Below are positions 6,681 to 9,203 of a DNA stretch of 9,203 bases, one piece after another (the stretch's first letter is position 1; each line of letters opens with the position of its first letter). Position numbers and translations under genes: made by a program. The notes beneath the pieces are model-generated. The model had not been told where the DNA came from. It saw only the letters and a list, made by a program, of their open reading frames with translations, and did no database searches. The DNA is from Planctomycetota bacterium (GTDB lineage: Bacteria; Planctomycetota; Planctomycetia; Gemmatales; Gemmataceae): NCBI GenBank assembly GCA_018970845.1, contig JAGWVO010000130.1:1-9203 (forward strand), written 5' to 3'.

Positions 6681-9203
6681 TCAACGGGGAGCGGGCGAAG
6701 CTTCGGCGGTGCCAACCGGGGCTCCGGCGGCCTGGTTCACCGCTCGCGGGCCGACATGGCGCCCGGGTTCGGAAGCAGGCGCCGGCGCGGTGGTCCTGCA
6801 AACGCGGAAACCGTTGGTCACGGCCTTCAGGCCGGCATCGGCCGATCCGCGCGCCGACATCCGCGCCGCGGCAGGCCCGGCGGCGAAGGAACCGCCCCTG
6901 AGGGCGCGCAACGACAGGTTGTCGACATAGGTTCCGGCCGACTGGCCAACGGGCTTTTCCATGGATGCGTCGCGCCCGTCGTAGAGCGCGAACTTGTCCA
7001 AGGTCCATTCAAGGGCGTTGCCCGAGGTGTCGAACAGGCCCCACGCGTTGGGAATCAGCCGGCCGCACGGCCAAAGGCGGTCTCCCCCGTTGGCCCAGGT
7101 CACGCCGTGGCTGCCCAGATGCCTGTCATGGTTGCCGCAGGGGTAGGCCATCGTGTTGCCCGCGCGCGCCGCCAACTCCCACTCCTCTTCCGTGGGCAGC
7201 CTGTAGGCCCCGCGCCTCAACGGGTCTGAAGCCACGGCCACCATCGAGCCGGCCTGGTTGAAGCACCATTCCTTCTCCAGTTCCTTTTCGGTCATTTCCC
7301 GCCTCGACAACCACTGGCAATAAGCGGCGGCATCCAGCCATGACACGCCCGTCACCGGAACCCTGTCGTCATTGCCGGGGTTGGTGCGCTCGGGAACGAC
7401 ATGGCTGGGGCGGAACCGCCTGTATTCGGCCAGCGTGACCTCGCGGGAACCGATTTCAAAGCCATGGCCGACGAGAACCTTGTGCCGTTTCTCAAGTTCG
7501 AGCTTGCCTTGCCGGGTCCGGTCGGGATCGGTCGGGTCGGCGCCCATGTCGAACTTGAGGCCGGCCGGAATGGAAACAAGTGTCTGGCCCTCCCCGTTGA
7601 CGCGCCATCCGTAGCCGGCCGGCGACCGAAGACCCTGGGCCTTTTTGCCGGCGAGCTCTGAGACCAGCCGGTCGATGTCGCCGCCCCTCGACCATCTCCA
7701 CCTGAGCAGCCATTCGGCGGCGCCGTGGACGCCGGGGTCGGGTTCGGTGGTGAATTCGCTGAGCAACCGTTCCTCGAGGTTTTTCCGGTCTTGGGCGGGA
7801 ACATCCCTGGGGTCGAACACGCCCAGCAAGGCCAAGAGGTTGCGACGGGCCGTGGGGTCGGCCTCCGATTCGTAGCGGCGGGCCAGTTCGCCCGGCGGAA
7901 CCTTGAAATCGGGCGCGATGAACCGGATCTCGGCCACAAGGTCGGGAGCGGCGGGGTCGGCGAGGGCCTTCCAGAGCCAGTCGGGCTTGCCAAGGTAAGC
8001 GAGCGCCGCGATCGCCCTCGCCCGCCTCCGGCATTCCCTTCGCCTGGAGTCCGTGGCAAGGCGCGGCCGCCTGAGCGCGGAAGCCACTTCGGGGGAAAGC
8101 CAGGCGACGACGGCGCCGGAAATGGCACCGGCGAGCGGCGAGGGGCGCGCCAGCGGCTCAAGCGCCGGCGCCACGGAGTCTGAATCGGCGAGCAACCGCC
8201 TCGACAACAGCGAGAAGGCCCGCGCGTCGGCGGCCGAGGCCGCCCGGGCCAGGGGGCCGGCCCGCGTGGGCAACGCCGCCAGCACGCCGGCGGCCGATTC
8301 GGCGCGAGCCACCGAGACGGGCTCGGCGTCCTCCTGGAATCCCTTTTCCACAAGCTCGAGGAGCGCCGGGGATAACGGCGCGGTGGCCGGGCCCAGCAGG
8401 GGCAGCCAGGGCGCCAGCTCGATCGCTGACATCGATGCCAAAACGCCGGCCATCTGACCGGCGCCGTTGTCCCAGGACGGATCGGCGGGGGCCACCGCCG
8501 CCAACAAGGCCGCCGCCGCCAGCGCCTCCCGCTGCCGGCCGCCCATCAGTTGCCTCCGCCATCCGGGCAGCAGGTCCGTGGCGTGTGGCCTGAGCCTGTC
8601 CGCGTAGGCGCCCAGTTCGGCGGGCGGGGCGGTGATGGCGCCCGCCGCCACCTCTTCCGCCAACTCCGGCCGCCGCGGCAACAAGGCCAACGCCAGCCTC
8701 GCGCGGGGGCCCGCGGCGGCGCCCTTCAGCTCGCCATATCGCTCAGAAATAACAGGATCGGCAATATCCTTGTATTCATCAAGGGTGTCGACAAGCCCGC
8801 CCACGCCCTCCGGCGCCACCGTTTCCAGCTGCCTCACCAGGCCGCGGACACGCTCGAGGCGTTCGGCGGCCGCCTTGTCCGCAGACGCCTGCCTTTCAAG
8901 CCTCGCCTGCTCCTCCAGGCCGCGCCTTTGGTCTTCGGCCCGTTTCTCGGCCTCGTCAAGGCGGATGGCGGCGGCCTCCCGCTCGGCGCGCGCCCGTTCC
9001 ATGACAAAGCTCGCCACCCCGAGGACCGCGACCACGAGCAAGGCGGCGATGGCGGCGGCGGCCGCCGCCGGCCCGGGATTCCGCCGGACCCATTTCAGCG
9101 CCCTTTCAGGGGCGCTGGCGGGTCGGGCCAGGATCGGCCGGTCGTCCACGAACGCCTCCAGGTCGCCGGCCAAGGCGTCGGCGGTGGGATACCGTTTTTG
9201 GGG
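6681..9203 (-). CDS. Membrane Ser/Thr protein kinase with HEAT-like region and C-terminal SUMF1/FGE-like domain, 5' end cut by window edge
   Basis: 840 residues are visible, with the frame open at the right edge; the start and nearly all of the kinase domain are missing. Fragment residues 1-35 (RYPTADALAGDLEAF then DRPILARP) match the end of the kinase C-lobe in planctomycete Ser/Thr kinases. A transmembrane helix follows (about 46-68, Ala/Val/Leu-rich), then an Arg/Glu/Ala-rich coiled coil (69-128), an alpha-helical HEAT-like region (about 130-510, with PDPGVHGAAEWLLR near its end) and a SUMF1/FGE-type domain (539-803; YRLPTEEEWE at 667-676, RALRGGSF at 766-773, GFRVCR near the end). An Ala/Pro-rich tail closes the protein. 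The kinase should be cytoplasmic and the rest outside the membrane, suggesting a receptor kinase whose ligand is unknown. The catalytic cysteines of true formylglycine-generating enzymes are absent after RGGS. The architecture is frequent in Planctomycetota. Confidence 0.93.
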   Translation of the reverse strand, partial: PQKRYPTADALAGDLEAFVDDRPILARPASAPERALKWVRRNPGPAAAAAAIAALLVVAVLGVASFVMERARAEREAAAIRLDEAEKRAEDQRRGLEEQARLERQASADKAAAERLERVRGLVRQLETVAPEGVGGLVDTLDEYKDIADPVISERYGELKGAAAGPRARLALALLPRRPELAEEVAAGAITAPPAELGAYADRLRPHATDLLPGWRRQLMGGRQREALAAAALLAAVAPADPSWDNGAGQMAGVLASMSAIELAPWLPLLGPATAPLSPALLELVEKGFQEDAEPVSVARAESAAGVLAALPTRAGPLARAASAADARAFSLLSRRLLADSDSVAPALEPLARPSPLAGAISGAVVAWLSPEVASALRRPRLATDSRRRECRRRARAIAALAYLGKPDWLWKALADPAAPDLVAEIRFIAPDFKVPPGELARRYESEADPTARRNLLALLGVFDPRDVPAQDRKNLEERLLSEFTTEPDPGVHGAAEWLLRWRWSRGGDIDRLVSELAGKKAQGLRSPAGYGWRVNGEGQTLVSIPAGLKFDMGADPTDPDRTRQGKLELEKRHKVLVGHGFEIGSREVTLAEYRRFRPSHVVPERTNPGNDDRVPVTGVSWLDAAAYCQWLSRREMTEKELEKEWCFNQAGSMVAVASDPLRRGAYRLPTEEEWELAARAGNTMAYPCGNHDRHLGSHGVTWANGGDRLWPCGRLIPNAWGLFDTSGNALEWTLDKFALYDGRDASMEKPVGQSAGTYVDNLSLRALRGGSFAAGPAAARMSARGSADAGLKAVTNGFRVCRTTAPAPASEPGRHVGPRAVNQAAGAPVGTAEASPAPR

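Noticed and set aside
4394..6715. Very long minus-strand reading frame (773 codons) opposite uvrD
   Set aside because: uvrD on the plus strand has every helicase motif. The antisense translation is rich in Gly, Val, Arg and His without motifs, a by-product of GC-biased third codon positions.
9053..9070. 18-bp perfect palindrome of GGC/GCC units
   Set aside because: It is explained by a run of Ala codons in the transmembrane helix of the kinase gene; codon bias alone produces it.
2706..9203. Methyltransferase, helicase and kinase read together as a defence system
   Set aside because: The genes are on alternating strands, the helicase is an ordinary full UvrD/PcrA, the methyltransferase belongs to a protein-modifying type, and no nuclease, integrase or other defence gene is nearby.

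Overview
The window looks like a chromosomal stretch from a high-GC planctomycete (Planctomycetota) or a close relative. Two genes point there most strongly. One is a secreted protein of the DUF1549/DUF1553 ('planctomycete surface/cytochrome') type at the left edge. The other, at the right edge, is a membrane-anchored Ser/Thr protein kinase whose outer part carries a HEAT-like region and a C-terminal SUMF1/FGE-like domain. No rRNA, tRNA, CRISPR array, insertion sequence or phage gene is visible.

Layout: five protein genes strictly alternate in strand (- + - + -), so none shares an operon with another inside the window. (1) Positions 1-1560, minus: DUF1549/DUF1553 protein with signal peptide, cut at its C-terminus by the window edge. 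(2) A 193-bp divergent spacer. (3) 1754-2701, plus: secreted DUF1573-type protein of about three Ig-like repeats. (4) 2706-4289, minus: class I SAM methyltransferase with a regulatory domain and a C-terminal winged-helix-like domain, resembling the rickettsial PKMT protein-lysine methyltransferases. (5) A 143-bp divergent spacer with two adjacent hairpins. (6) 4433-6676, plus: UvrD/PcrA helicase with all SF1A motifs and a C-terminal Tudor-like domain. (7) 6681-9203, minus: C-terminal 840 residues of the kinase-SUMF1 protein, whose kinase domain lies almost wholly beyond the right edge.

The genes do not form an obvious pathway. Three products (genes 1, 3 and the outer part of 7) are expected outside the cytoplasmic membrane. 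The methyltransferase and helicase are cytoplasmic. Both convergent gene pairs end with exactly 4 bp between opposing stop codons. In the first pair a perfect 13-bp inverted repeat lies just inside the end of the plus-strand gene, where it could end transcription of the opposing methyltransferase gene. I see no convincing new multi-gene system. The points most worth a second look are this intragenic hairpin, the paired hairpins in the methyltransferase/uvrD spacer, the SUMF1 domain without catalytic cysteines, and the PKMT-like enzyme with no known substrate in this kind of organism.
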